This document shows, piece after piece, positions 43,811 to 52,380 of a stretch of DNA of 64,000 nucleotides (its first letter is position 1; the number at the start of each line of letters is the position of its first letter). A program made the translations under genes and the position numbers. The notes under the pieces are model-generated. The model ran no database searches. It saw nothing but the letters and a program-made list of their open reading frames with translations, and had not been told where the DNA came from. Source of the stretch: Burkholderia pyrrocinia (lineage in GTDB: Bacteria > Pseudomonadota > Gammaproteobacteria > Burkholderiales > Burkholderiaceae); assembly GCF_003330765.1 (NCBI RefSeq), contig NZ_CP024902.1, positions 2,542,001 through 2,606,000 on the forward strand. The letters run 5' to 3'.

Positions 43811-43837
43811 ATGCCAGCCACTAGAAGCGGCTGGCAT
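43811..43837 (-). terminator. Terminator between tRNA-Leu and nuoA
   Basis: 9-bp perfect inverted repeat ATGCCAGCC / GGCTGGCAT. On the minus strand it is followed by TTTTTCATTTC. It lies after the tRNA-Leu gene and may partly insulate the nuo operon from secG. Confidence 0.8.
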
Positions 43838-43847
43838 TGAGTAACTT

Positions 43848-43932
43848 TGGTGCCGACGGCGAGACTCGAACTCGCACAGCTTTCGCCACTACCCCCTCAA
43901 GATAGCGTGTCTACCAATTTCACCACGTCGGC
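43848..43932 (-). tRNA. tRNA-Leu (anticodon GAG)
   Basis: 85-nt class II tRNA on the minus strand: acceptor GCCGACG / CGTCGGC, D-loop AATTGGTAGAC, anticodon stem-loop ATCTTGAGG with GAG, long variable arm (GTAGTGGCGAAAGCTGTG), T-loop AGTTCGAGTCT, and encoded CCA. Confidence 0.97.
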
Positions 43933-44043
43933 ACTGCATGCAACTCGGGTTGTGCTGCTTACTGCCCGCGAATCGCTTCAAGAATTAAATTCTAACCCGA
44001 CTTCCAGAATTGTTCAACGCACAAACGCAAAAAATTTGACCTT

Positions 44044-44421
44044 TTATTTCGGGACGTCCTGACCCGGCGCGCTTGCAGCCGAACCCGCCGCAGCGGACGC
44101 CGCGACAGCCGGTGCCGATGCTGCAGGCGCCGATGCCGGTGCGGTCGCTGCCGCACCGAGCACGCCTGCCGACGGCGTCGACTTGTACGAGCCGAGATAC
44201 GTCAGCGCGAGCGTCGCGACAAAGAAGATCGTCGCGAGAACGCCCGTCGTGCGCGACAGGAAGTTCGCCGAGCCCGTCGCACCGAACAGGCTGCCGGAGG
44301 CGCCGCTGCCGAACGCAGCGCCCATGTCGGCACCCTTGCCGTGCTGCAGCAGCACGAGACCAATCACACCGAGTGCAGACAGTACCTGCACCACAATAAT
44401 CAGCGTCTTGAATAACAGCAT
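44044..44421 (-). CDS. secG: Protein-export membrane protein SecG
   Basis: 125 residues. Two TM helices (LLFKTLIIVVQVLSALGVIG and VLATIFFVATLALTYLG) flank the SecG loop LLQHGKGADMGAAFGSG. The C-terminal 45 residues are alanine/proline/serine-rich low complexity. SecG stimulates translocation with SecYE/SecA. The ATG at 44421 is chosen over the in-frame codon 9 nt upstream because the TM helix starts here. It lies between tpiA and tRNA-Leu. Confidence 0.92.
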   Translation of the reverse strand: MLLFKTLIIVVQVLSALGVIGLVLLQHGKGADMGAAFGSGASGSLFGATGSANFLSRTTGVLATIFFVATLALTYLGSYKSTPSAGVLGAAATAPASAPAASAPAVAASAAAGSAASAPGQDVPK

Positions 44422-44493
44422 CACACCCACCCGATTGGATCGGGCGGCCGGATCGACCGGCCGCCGTCATGGTTCAATTCGATCGCGGACCGC

Positions 44494-45249
44494 TCAACGC
44501 GCGGCCCGGCAGATCGCCAGGAAATCTTCCGCCTTCAGCGACGCGCCGCCGATCAGGCCGCCGTCGATGTCCGGCTGCCCGAACAGCTCTTCCGCGTTGT
44601 CCGGCTTCACGCTGCCGCCGTACAGCACGGACACGTCCGCCGCGCCCTTTGCCGCGAGACGCGCACGCAGGAACGCGTGCACGTCCTGTGCCTGCGCCGA
44701 TGTCGCGCTCTTGCCCGTGCCGATCGCCCAGACCGGCTCGTACGCGACGACGATGCGCGCAGCCTCGTCGGCCGTCAGCACGGCCAGCACTGCGTCGAGC
44801 TGCGCACCGACGACCTGCTCGGTCGCACCCGACTCGCGCTCGTCGAGCGTCTCGCCGACGCACACGACGGGCGTGAGGCCAGCCGCGAGCGCGCGCTGCG
44901 TCTTCGCCGCGACCGTCTCGTTGCGCTCGCCGTGATACGCGCGACGCTCCGAGTGGCCGACGATCGCATAGCGTGCACCGAACTCCGCGACCATCGCGGC
45001 CGCCACTTCGCCGGTGAACGCGCCCTGCTCGTGCGCGGACACGTCCTGCGCGCCCCAGGCGACACGGCCGCCGTCGAGCTGCACCTGAACCTGCGCGAGA
45101 TACGGGAACGGCACGCACACGCCGACCGACGTTTCGGCCGCCACCGCGCCCGCGCCCTGCACCACTTCGTTCAGCAACGCCTGGTTGCCGGCCAGCCGGC
45201 CGTGCATCTTCCAGTTGCCGATCACCCGCTTCGTTCTCTGTTTCGACAT
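44494..45249 (-). CDS. tpiA: Triosephosphate isomerase
   Basis: 251 residues, TIM barrel, interconverts dihydroxyacetone phosphate and glyceraldehyde-3-phosphate. Catalytic Lys in GNWKMHG (12-18), His in IVGHSERR, and Glu in [17 protein letters not shown]; phosphate loop LYGGSV. It is in the tpiA-secG order found widely in beta- and gamma-proteobacteria. The start has no ambiguity. Confidence 0.96.
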   Translation of the reverse strand: MSKQRTKRVIGNWKMHGRLAGNQALLNEVVQGAGAVAAETSVGVCVPFPYLAQVQVQLDGGRVAWGAQDVSAHEQGAFTGEVAAAMVAEFGARYAIVGHSERRAYHGERNETVAAKTQRALAAGLTPVVCVGETLDERESGATEQVVGAQLDAVLAVLTADEAARIVVAYEPVWAIGTGKSATSAQAQDVHAFLRARLAAKGAADVSVLYGGSVKPDNAEELFGQPDIDGGLIGGASLKAEDFLAICRAAR

Positions 45250-45390
45250 CGTGTCTGTCTCGTCACCGCTGTGTCATTAACGCGCCGGAAACCGGCCGTC
45301 AGGTTTGATCTGGCGAAGCAAACCGGCGATTTTACTGCGCACGGCTTGAACCGGTCAAACCGCGCATGTCAAGCCCGGCTGCGCGGGCCG

Positions 45391-46410
45391 TCAGGCGTTC
45401 GTACCCCAATCGAGCACGATCTTGCCGGTGTGCTCGCTGCTTTCCATCAGCGCATGCGCCTGCGCGGCTTCCGCGGCCGGCAGCACACGATAGATCACCG
45501 GCTTGATGCGGCCATCGGCGATCAGCGGCCACACGCGCGCCTTCAGTTGCGCGGCGATGCGCGCCTTGAACTCGACCGGACGCGGCCGCAGCGTCGAACC
45601 CGTCACCGTCAGCCGACGGCGCAGGATCTCGCCCAGGTTGACGTCGGCCTTCGCGCCGCCCAGCAGCGCGATCAGCACGAGACGGCCGCCGTCCGCGAGC
45701 GCGGACAGCTCGCGCGGCACGTACGAGCCCGCCACCATGTCGAGGATCACGTCGACGCCGCGATCGTGCGTCAGCGACTTCACGACCTCGACGAAGTCTT
45801 CGGTCTTGTAGTTGATCGCACGCTCGGCGCCGAGCGCCTCGCACGCACGGCACTTGTCGGCGGTGCCGGCCGTCGCGAACACGCGAAAGCCGAGCGCATG
45901 CGCAATCTGGATCGCCGTCACGCCGATGCCGCTCGAGCCGCCCTGCACCAGCAGCGTCTCCTGCTCGCCGCCCTCGCCCGCACCGAGCTGCGCACGGTCG
46001 AATACGTTGCTCCACACGGTGAAAAACGTTTCGGGCAGCGATGCGGCCTCGATATCGGTGAGCCCGTCGGGCACCGGCAGGCATTGCGGCAGCGGCGCGA
46101 CCGCATACTCGGCATAACCTCCGCCCGCGAGCAGCGCGCACACGCGATCGCCGAGCTTCAGGCCGAACGGGTTCAGCGCGGCGTCGAACAGGTCGCCGCC
46201 GACGATCTCGCCCGCGACCTCGAGGCCCGGCAGATCCGACGCGCCCGGCGGTGGCGCATAGGCACCCTTGCGCTGGAACACGTCGGGCCGGTTCACGCCG
46301 GAAGCCGTCACCTTGATCAGCACCTCGCCGCGCTGCGGTTCGGGGCGCGGACGCTCCGCAAGCTTCAGCACGTCGGGGGCGCCGAATTCGGTGATTTCGA
46401 TGGCTTTCAT
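45391..46410 (-). CDS. NAD(P)H quinone oxidoreductase (MDR/PIG3 family)
   Basis: Zinc-independent medium-chain reductase of 339 residues: GroES-like N-terminal domain (ASGVNRPDVFQRKGAY) and Rossmann domain with GGSSGIGVTAIQIA near 157. It reduces quinones or related enones with NADPH; the PIG3-like MDR subfamily is the best match. It lies upstream of tpiA by about 140 bp in the same direction; no shared function is evident. Confidence 0.85.
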   Translation of the reverse strand: MKAIEITEFGAPDVLKLAERPRPEPQRGEVLIKVTASGVNRPDVFQRKGAYAPPPGASDLPGLEVAGEIVGGDLFDAALNPFGLKLGDRVCALLAGGGYAEYAVAPLPQCLPVPDGLTDIEAASLPETFFTVWSNVFDRAQLGAGEGGEQETLLVQGGSSGIGVTAIQIAHALGFRVFATAGTADKCRACEALGAERAINYKTEDFVEVVKSLTHDRGVDVILDMVAGSYVPRELSALADGGRLVLIALLGGAKADVNLGEILRRRLTVTGSTLRPRPVEFKARIAAQLKARVWPLIADGRIKPVIYRVLPAAEAAQAHALMESSEHTGKIVLDWGTNA

Positions 46411-46558
46411 GGTGATGGTCGCTCCAGGATCGGAATCGGATGACGCACCCGTGCGCGCGGCATGGGCGCCTCGCCGGCGCTGCTGCGCCGCACAACGATG
46501 CTACAGAAAAAACGGCCGGCGCGCTTTCGCACTGCCGGCCGCTGGTCCGCCTGCCCGC

Positions 46559-48706
46559 TTATTGCTGCGGCGGCGTGTCCGATTGCGACGCTGCCGCTGC
46601 TTCATTCAGCAGCGCCTTTGCCGACAGGCGCACGCGACCCTTCTCGTCCGTCTGGATCACCTTGACCTTGACCTGCTGACCTTCCTTCAGGTAGTCGTTG
46701 ATGTCCTTCACACGCTCGTTGACGATTTCCGAGATGTGCAGCAGGCCGTCCTTGCCCGGCAGCAGGTTCACGATCGCGCCGAAATCGAGCAGCTTGAGCA
46801 CCGTGCCTTCGTACACCTGGCCGACTTCGATTTCAGCCGTGATTTGCTCGATGCGCTTCTTCGCTTCGGCCATGCCTTCGCTGTTCGTGCTCGCGATCGT
46901 CACGACGCCGTCGTCGGAGATGTCGATGGTCGTGCCGGTTTCTTCCGTCAGCGCGCGGATCACCGAACCGCCCTTGCCGATCACGTCGCGGATCTTTTCC
47001 GGGTTGATCTTGACCGTGATCATGCGCGGTGCGAATTCGGACAGTTGCGTGTTCGCACCCGCGACCGCCGACGTCATCTTGCCGAGGATGTGCATGCGGC
47101 CTTCCTTCGCCTGCGCGAGCGCGACCTGCATGATTTCCTTCGTGATGCCCTGGATCTTGATGTCCATCTGCAGCGCGGTCACGCCTTGCTCGGTGCCGGC
47201 CACCTTGAAGTCCATGTCGCCGAGGTGATCTTCGTCGCCGAGGATGTCGGTCAGCACCGCGAACTTGTTGCCTTCGAGGATCAGGCCCATCGCGATGCCC
47301 GCGACGTGCGCCTTCATCGGCACGCCGGCGTCCATCAGCGCGAGGCAGCCGCCGCACACCGATGCCATCGACGACGAACCGTTCGACTCGGTGATTTCCG
47401 ACACGACGCGGATCGAGTAGCCGAATTCGTCGGCGCTCGGCAGGCACTTGACCAGCGCGCGCTTCGCGAGACGGCCGTGGCCGATTTCGCGACGCTTCGG
47501 CGAGCCGACGCGGCCCGTTTCGCCGGTCGCGAACGGGGGCATGTTGTAGTGGAGCATGAAGCGCTCGCGGTACTCGCCTTCGAGCGCGTCGATGATCTGC
47601 TCGTCACCCTTCGTGCCGAGCGTCGCGACGACCATCGCCTGCGTCTCGCCGCGCGTGAACAGCGCCGAGCCGTGGGTGCGCGGCAGTACGCCGGTGCGGA
47701 TCTCGATCGGGCGCACGGTGCGCGTGTCGCGGCCGTCGATACGCGGCTCGCCGTTCAGGATCTGCGAACGGACGATCTTTGCCTCGATGTCGAACAGGAC
47801 GTTGCCGACGGTGGCCTTGTCGGCCGCGACCGTACCGGCTGCCTGCGCGTCTTCCTCGAGCTTCGCCGAAGTCGCCGAGTAGACTTCCTTCAGCTTTGTC
47901 GAGCGAGCTTGCTTGTCGCGGAGCTGGTAAGCGGCGAGCACGTCGTTCTGCGCCAGTTCGGTCACGCGCGCGATCAGCGCCTCGTTCTTCGGCGCCGGCT
48001 GCCAGTCCCACTCGGTCTTGCCGCCTTCGCGCACCAGTTCGTGGATCGCGTCGATCGCAATCTGCATCTGCTCGTGGCCGAACACCACGGCGCCCAGCAT
48101 CACCTCTTCCGTCAGCTGGTCGGCTTCCGATTCGACCATCAGCACCGCACGCTCCGTACCCGCGACGACGAGGTCGAGGCTCGACGCCTTGATCTGGTCA
48201 CGCGTCGGGTTCAGCACGTAGGCGTTGTCGATGTACGCGACGCGCGCGGCACCGACCGGGCCGTTGAACGGCAGGCCCGACACGGCGAGCGCAGCCGATG
48301 CGCCGATCAGCGCGGGGATGTCCGCCGGGATTTCCGGGTTCACGGACAGCACGTGGATCACGACCTGCACTTCGTTGTAGAAGCCTTCCGGGAACAGCGG
48401 GCGCAGCGGACGGTCGATCAGGCGCGACGTCAGCGTCTCGTGCTCCGACGGACGACCTTCGCGACGGAAGAAGCCGCCCGGGATCTTGCCGGCCGAGTAG
48501 GTCTTCTCGAGGTAGTCGACGGTCAGCGGGAAGAAATCCTGGCCCGGCTTCGCCGTCTTCGCGCCGACGACCGTTGCCAGCACGACGGTATCTTCGATGT
48601 CGACGATCACGGCGCCGCTTGCCTGGCGCGCGACTTCACCGGTTTCGAGGCGCACCTTGTGCTGGCCCCACTGGAATTCCTTCACGACCTTGTTGAACAT
48701 GGACAT
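46559..48706 (-). CDS. pnp: Polynucleotide phosphorylase
   Basis: 715 residues, 3'-5' exoribonuclease and degradosome component. Two RNase PH-like domains (about 1-215 and 315-550), then a KH domain ([16 protein letters not shown]) and an S1 domain ([18 protein letters not shown]). The ATG at 48706 has AGGAG upstream and gives the conserved [14 protein letters not shown] start; upstream in-frame codons are not conserved. rpsO lies just upstream, the classic rpsO-pnp order. Confidence 0.95.
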   Translation of the reverse strand: MSMFNKVVKEFQWGQHKVRLETGEVARQASGAVIVDIEDTVVLATVVGAKTAKPGQDFFPLTVDYLEKTYSAGKIPGGFFRREGRPSEHETLTSRLIDRPLRPLFPEGFYNEVQVVIHVLSVNPEIPADIPALIGASAALAVSGLPFNGPVGAARVAYIDNAYVLNPTRDQIKASSLDLVVAGTERAVLMVESEADQLTEEVMLGAVVFGHEQMQIAIDAIHELVREGGKTEWDWQPAPKNEALIARVTELAQNDVLAAYQLRDKQARSTKLKEVYSATSAKLEEDAQAAGTVAADKATVGNVLFDIEAKIVRSQILNGEPRIDGRDTRTVRPIEIRTGVLPRTHGSALFTRGETQAMVVATLGTKGDEQIIDALEGEYRERFMLHYNMPPFATGETGRVGSPKRREIGHGRLAKRALVKCLPSADEFGYSIRVVSEITESNGSSSMASVCGGCLALMDAGVPMKAHVAGIAMGLILEGNKFAVLTDILGDEDHLGDMDFKVAGTEQGVTALQMDIKIQGITKEIMQVALAQAKEGRMHILGKMTSAVAGANTQLSEFAPRMITVKINPEKIRDVIGKGGSVIRALTEETGTTIDISDDGVVTIASTNSEGMAEAKKRIEQITAEIEVGQVYEGTVLKLLDFGAIVNLLPGKDGLLHISEIVNERVKDINDYLKEGQQVKVKVIQTDEKGRVRLSAKALLNEAAAASQSDTPPQQ

Positions 48707-48805
48707 GGTTGCTCCTTTGAATTCATGCATTTCATTCGCCGCGCCGGCCATCCCGCGCGGCGGCGTCCCGACCGAATCACCCGGAGCAAGGTGTGTTTTT
48801 TATGC

Positions 48806-48844
48806 CATTCCAGCGCAGCGCTCATGCAGCGACGCGCTGGAATG
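48806..48844 (-). promoter_or_regulatory. Hairpin in the pnp leader (possible RNase III site)
   Basis: 11-bp perfect inverted repeat CATTCCAGCGC / GCGCTGGAATG, extendable inwards, about 100 nt upstream of pnp and after the rpsO terminator. There is no U run on the minus strand, so it is unlikely to be a terminator. In E. coli the pnp leader has a stem cut by RNase III that allows PNPase autoregulation; this hairpin is in the same place. Confidence 0.45.
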
Positions 48845-48944
48845 ACACAAATCCCGACCCCGGTATCAGCCGTTGCGGCAGCCCTGCACAAACGTGCCGG
48901 ACAGCCTGCGATGCGTGTGACGCTACGCACCGCGCAAAAACAAA

Positions 48945-48974
48945 ATGCCTGTATCAGCGGACTGACACAGGCAT
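48945..48974 (-). terminator. Terminator after rpsO
   Basis: Inverted repeat ATGCCTGT / ACAGGCAT with an inner CAG/CTG pairing, followed on the minus strand by TTTTGTTTTTG. It sits 24 bp after the rpsO stop. Some read-through into pnp is likely. Confidence 0.8.
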
Positions 48975-48997
48975 CTTGCTGGCGGCAATCGCCTCGA

Positions 48998-49267
48998 TTA
49001 CTTACGCAGACCCAGCTTCTCGATCAGTGCGCGGTAACGGTCGGCATCCTTGCCCTTGAGGTAGTCGAGCAGCTTGCGGCGGCGGCTCACCATGCGCAGC
49101 AGGCCGCGGCGGCTGTGGTGATCCTTCGCGTGGGTCTTGAAGTGACCCGTCAGTTCGACGATACGTGCGGTCAGCAGTGCGACCTGGACTTCGGGCGACC
49201 CCGTGTCGTTGGTACCGCGTGCGAACTGAGCAACGACTTCCGACTTCTTGATATCTGCAACAGACAT
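48998..49267 (-). CDS. rpsO: 30S ribosomal protein S15
   Basis: 89 residues, the normal length. Conserved [19 protein letters not shown] and the RNA-binding [22 protein letters not shown]. It binds 16S rRNA early in 30S assembly. ATG start with AAGGAAAT upstream. It is followed by a terminator and pnp. Confidence 0.97.
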   Translation of the reverse strand: MSVADIKKSEVVAQFARGTNDTGSPEVQVALLTARIVELTGHFKTHAKDHHSRRGLLRMVSRRRKLLDYLKGKDADRYRALIEKLGLRK

Positions 49268-49373
49268 GTGATTTCCTTTGTAACTGAACAGGCGGACACG
49301 GAAGAATGGCCGTGCCGTGACTTACAACCGGCGCGCATTGTAGCACAACTCCGCACCGTTCCTACCGCCTCTG

Positions 49374-50633
49374 TCACGGGCGTGTCATCGAGCATGTCGA
49401 CGGCATCTCCGTGCGCTGCGCCGGCACCGCGAGCACCGTCCGGAAGCCGTAGCCCGAACCCTCGTTGTCGAAACGCACGCCCGGCGTGCCGACCTTGTCC
49501 ATCTCCATCACGTAAAGGGGCTGGAACAGCTGATGATCCTGCGCGCGCATCCGCGCCGCGTGGAAGCCGTCGTCGAACGACAAACCCTCGAGCGCACGTG
49601 CGACCGCAACGGGGTCGGCCGAACCCGCGCGGTTCATCGCGGCGGCCAGCATCTCGATCATCAGGCTCATCCGTCGCACCGGATAGTCATCCTGCACGGC
49701 CGGGAAACGGGTCCGGAACGCGCGGTAGAACGCGTCGGATTTCGCGCCGCCCGCGTTCGGGTGCCAGTCCGCCACGGCCACGACCCGCCCGACACCGGCG
49801 GCGCCGAGTGCCGCCGGCGCGCCAAGACTGTTGCCGTAGAACGTATAGAACTTCGCATTCAGCCCCTGCTCACGCGCCGCCTTCACGAGCAGCGTGAGGT
49901 CGTTGCCCCAGTTGCCGGTCACGACGGCGTCCGCGCCGCTCGCGCGGATCTTCGCGATGTACGGCGAGAAATCCTTGATCCGGCCGATCGGATGGAATTC
50001 GTCGCCGGCGATCGTCACGTCCGGGCGCCGCGCGGCCAGCGCCTGCCGCGCGAACGTGCTGACGTCGTGGCCGAAGCTGTAGTCCTGGTTCAGCAGATAG
50101 ACCTTGCGCAGCGCGCGGTCGCGCGCCATCACGTCCGCGAGCGCGGCCATCCGCATCCCCGCGTGCGCGTCGAAGCGGAAATGCCAGAAACTGCAGCGCG
50201 CGCCGGTCAGCGCCGGATCGTCGGCCGAATAGTTGAGGAACAGCATCCGGTTGTCCGGATCGCGCGCGTTCAGCTTGTCGAGCGCCGCGACGAGCGCGGC
50301 CGCGACGGCCGAGCTGTTGCCCTGCGCGACGAAACCGATATGCCGGTCCGCGGCCGCGCGCAACTGCACGAGCGCCTCCTCCGGGCTGCCCTTGCTGTCG
50401 AGCACGACGAGTTCGAGCGGATGCGCGCCGTCGCGCAGCTTCACGCCGCCCGCCGCGTTAACCTGCTCGACGCCGAAACGCAGGTTGCGCTCGACCGCCG
50501 CGCCCGCGTTCGCGAACGGGCCCGACATCCCTTCGATCAGCGCGATCCGCACCGGCTCGCCCCCGGCAAACGCGGACGACACCAGCATCCACCCCGCGCT
50601 CAACGCGAGCGCGCACCGCTTCCACCCCTGCAT
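49374..50633 (-). CDS. ABC transporter periplasmic binding protein (branched-chain amino-acid type)
   Basis: 419 residues with a clear signal peptide (MQGWKRCALALSAGWMLVSSAFA). The mature part is a Leu/Ile/Val-binding-protein-like domain: VRIALIEGMSGPFANAG at the start, LVVLDSKGSPEEALVQLR, the hinge region LNQDYSFGHDVSTFARQ, and a GSGYGFRTV end. No permease or ATPase genes are adjacent, so the transported ligand and partners are unknown. It is convergent with no gene and ends near rpsO. Confidence 0.82.
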   Translation of the reverse strand: MQGWKRCALALSAGWMLVSSAFAGGEPVRIALIEGMSGPFANAGAAVERNLRFGVEQVNAAGGVKLRDGAHPLELVVLDSKGSPEEALVQLRAAADRHIGFVAQGNSSAVAAALVAALDKLNARDPDNRMLFLNYSADDPALTGARCSFWHFRFDAHAGMRMAALADVMARDRALRKVYLLNQDYSFGHDVSTFARQALAARRPDVTIAGDEFHPIGRIKDFSPYIAKIRASGADAVVTGNWGNDLTLLVKAAREQGLNAKFYTFYGNSLGAPAALGAAGVGRVVAVADWHPNAGGAKSDAFYRAFRTRFPAVQDDYPVRRMSLMIEMLAAAMNRAGSADPVAVARALEGLSFDDGFHAARMRAQDHQLFQPLYVMEMDKVGTPGVRFDNEGSGYGFRTVLAVPAQRTEMPSTCSMTRP

Positions 50634-50802
50634 CGGCTACCTGCCCTTCAATCTGCCCGAGAAGCGCGGATCATAGGCCGGCGCCCCCGCCGGCCGCAAG
50701 CGCGGCAGCGCCGGCGATCCGCACCGATTTTTTCCGCACGATACGCCGTCGCGCGCCGTCCGTGATACAACGGGAATTGTTTCCGTGTTCTGGAGAACCC
50801 CC

Positions 50803-51315
50803 ATGCGCATTCGCATTCACGCGCACCTGCCGGTGCTGTTCGCCTGCGCCGCAGCGCTGCTGGCCGGTTGCGCGCAACCGTGGCAGCAATACCAGGCCGG
50901 CCAGGACGAGTCGGCGATCGTCGCGCGCATGGGCCCGCCGCGCGAAATCTACGACCTGCCCGGCGGCGGCAAGCGCCTGATGTGGCCGACCCAGCCGATG
51001 GGCGAAGTCACTGTCGCCGCCGACGTCGACGCGGCCCACAAGATCGTCAACGTGCGCCAGGTGCTGCAGCCGAGCGAGTTCTATCGCGCGGAGATCGGCA
51101 AGTGGACGAAGACCGATGTGCTCGTCAATTTCGGACGCCCCGTCGAGACGTCCTACTTCCCGCTGATGAAGCGCGAGGTGTGGACGTACCGCTACCTCGA
51201 GGACAACGTCTGGTACATGATGTACAGCTTCTATTTCGATCCGCAGGGCATCCTGCGCATCACGCAGAAAACGCCGGACCCGCTTCACGACCCCGACCGC
51301 CGCAACCTGTTCTGA
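50803..51315 (+). CDS. Putative outer-membrane lipoprotein
   Basis: 170 residues. The N-terminus ends in the lipobox LLAGC, with acylated Cys23. The mature part contains GQDESAIVARMGPPREIYDL and a tryptophan/tyrosine-rich region (REVWTYRYLEDNVWYMMYSF), resembling the SmpA/BamE-like small lipoprotein fold, but the match is not strong enough to name it. The start at 50803 has GGAGA upstream. It is monocistronic, ending at a terminator, and divergent from the binding-protein gene. Confidence 0.8.
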   Translation: MRIRIHAHLPVLFACAAALLAGCAQPWQQYQAGQDESAIVARMGPPREIYDLPGGGKRLMWPTQPMGEVTVAADVDAAHKIVNVRQVLQPSEFYRAEIGKWTKTDVLVNFGRPVETSYFPLMKREVWTYRYLEDNVWYMMYSFYFDPQGILRITQKTPDPLHDPDRRNLF

Positions 51316-51344
51316 CCGACTGCGCATTGACGCGCAATTTTCAC

Positions 51345-51391
51345 AATGGCCATTCACGAATTATTGCGTGAATGGCCATTTCCTTTTTTCC
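51345..51391 (+). terminator. Terminator after the lipoprotein gene
   Basis: 14-bp perfect inverted repeat AATGGCCATTCACG / CGTGAATGGCCATT followed by TCCTTTTTTC on the plus strand. Confidence 0.85.
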
Positions 51392-51557
51392 GTCATTTTA
51401 TTAATTCAAGAAATACGACGGAAATCTTTTCCGATCGATGACATTCCGATGGCAATACGCTGAAATCCCCGTCATGCGGGCCTTTGCGTGGAAACAGGCA
51501 TGCCCAATGCATGTCATGCGTTGGGTTGGTGCATACGATGCACTACGTCAAGTCAAT

Positions 51558-51576
51558 TTGAAACAATTTGTTTCAA
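51558..51576. promoter_or_regulatory. Perfect palindrome, candidate operator for the carbonic anhydrase operon
   Basis: TTGAAACAA-T-TTGTTTCAA, a 19-bp dyad with a 1-nt centre, about 120 bp upstream of the carbonic anhydrase start. The length and symmetry fit a dimeric helix-turn-helix operator. The regulator is unknown. Confidence 0.5.
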
Positions 51577-51697
51577 CGCACCCAGAGTGCTAGGGCATAC
51601 CCCTAATATCAGTCGAAATTCAACCTTTCAATTTAGAAAGAATCATATTGCACCACTTCGCCCGATATTTATTTGCCTTTATCAAAAAGGAGTCCTC

Positions 51698-52339
51698 ATG
51701 AATCGCCCCAAGAGCATGCTGGTCGCCAACATCGCGTGGGCCCGCGAGACGCGCGAACACACGCCCGGCTTTTTCGACGCGCTCGCGCGCGGCCAGAACC
51801 CGCGCGTGCTGTGGATCGGCTGCGCCGACAGCCGCGTACCGGCCGAAACCATCACACACTGCGCGCCCGGCGAGCTGTTCGTCCATCGCAACATCGCGAA
51901 CCTGTTCCATCCCGACGACGACAATTCCGCCAGCGTGCTCGAGTACGCGGTGCGCGTGCTTCAGGTCGACCACGTGATCGTGTGCGGGCACTACGGGTGC
52001 GGCGGTGTGCGCGCGTCGCTGCTGCCGCCGCCGTCCGACCTGCCGCACGTCGCGCGCCGCATCGCGCCGCTCTGCGCGCTCGCGCGGCGCCATCGCGACA
52101 CGCTCGACGGACTCGACGACACGGCCGCCGCCGACCGCCTCGCCGAACTGAACGTGCTCGAACAAGTGCGGCTGCTGCGCGCGTCGCCGATCGTGCGGGG
52201 CCGGGAACGGCCGCCGCTCGTGCACGGCTGGATCTTTTCGCTCGCCGACGGCCGCCTGCAGGAACTCGATTCCGGCTACGCGACGCCGCCTGCCGACGTC
52301 GAACCCGTGCAGGCCGCGACGGCCGCCGCGCTCGGCTGA
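51698..52339 (+). CDS. can: Beta-class carbonic anhydrase
   Basis: 213 residues. The zinc ligands Cys42, His98 and Cys101 (GCADSR, GHYGCGG) and the Asp44/Arg46 dyad identify a beta carbonic anhydrase that interconverts CO2 and bicarbonate in the cytosol. The ATG at 51698 is preceded by AAGGAG at 7 bp. It is immediately followed by a SulP transporter gene (41 bp gap), which suggests joint handling of bicarbonate. Confidence 0.92.
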   Translation: MNRPKSMLVANIAWARETREHTPGFFDALARGQNPRVLWIGCADSRVPAETITHCAPGELFVHRNIANLFHPDDDNSASVLEYAVRVLQVDHVIVCGHYGCGGVRASLLPPPSDLPHVARRIAPLCALARRHRDTLDGLDDTAAADRLAELNVLEQVRLLRASPIVRGRERPPLVHGWIFSLADGRLQELDSGYATPPADVEPVQAATAAALG

Positions 52340-52380
52340 CTCGTACCTCGCCCCCCTACGCCAATGAAATCGCCCCAATC

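Larger units (their letters stand above)
51316..51697 (+). other. Intergenic region with terminator and palindrome
   Basis: About 380 bp with no gene and noticeably lower GC than its surroundings. It contains the lipoprotein terminator (51345-51391), a GC-poor segment, a perfect palindrome (51558-51576) and the SD of the carbonic anhydrase gene (AAGGAG). Confidence 0.7.
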
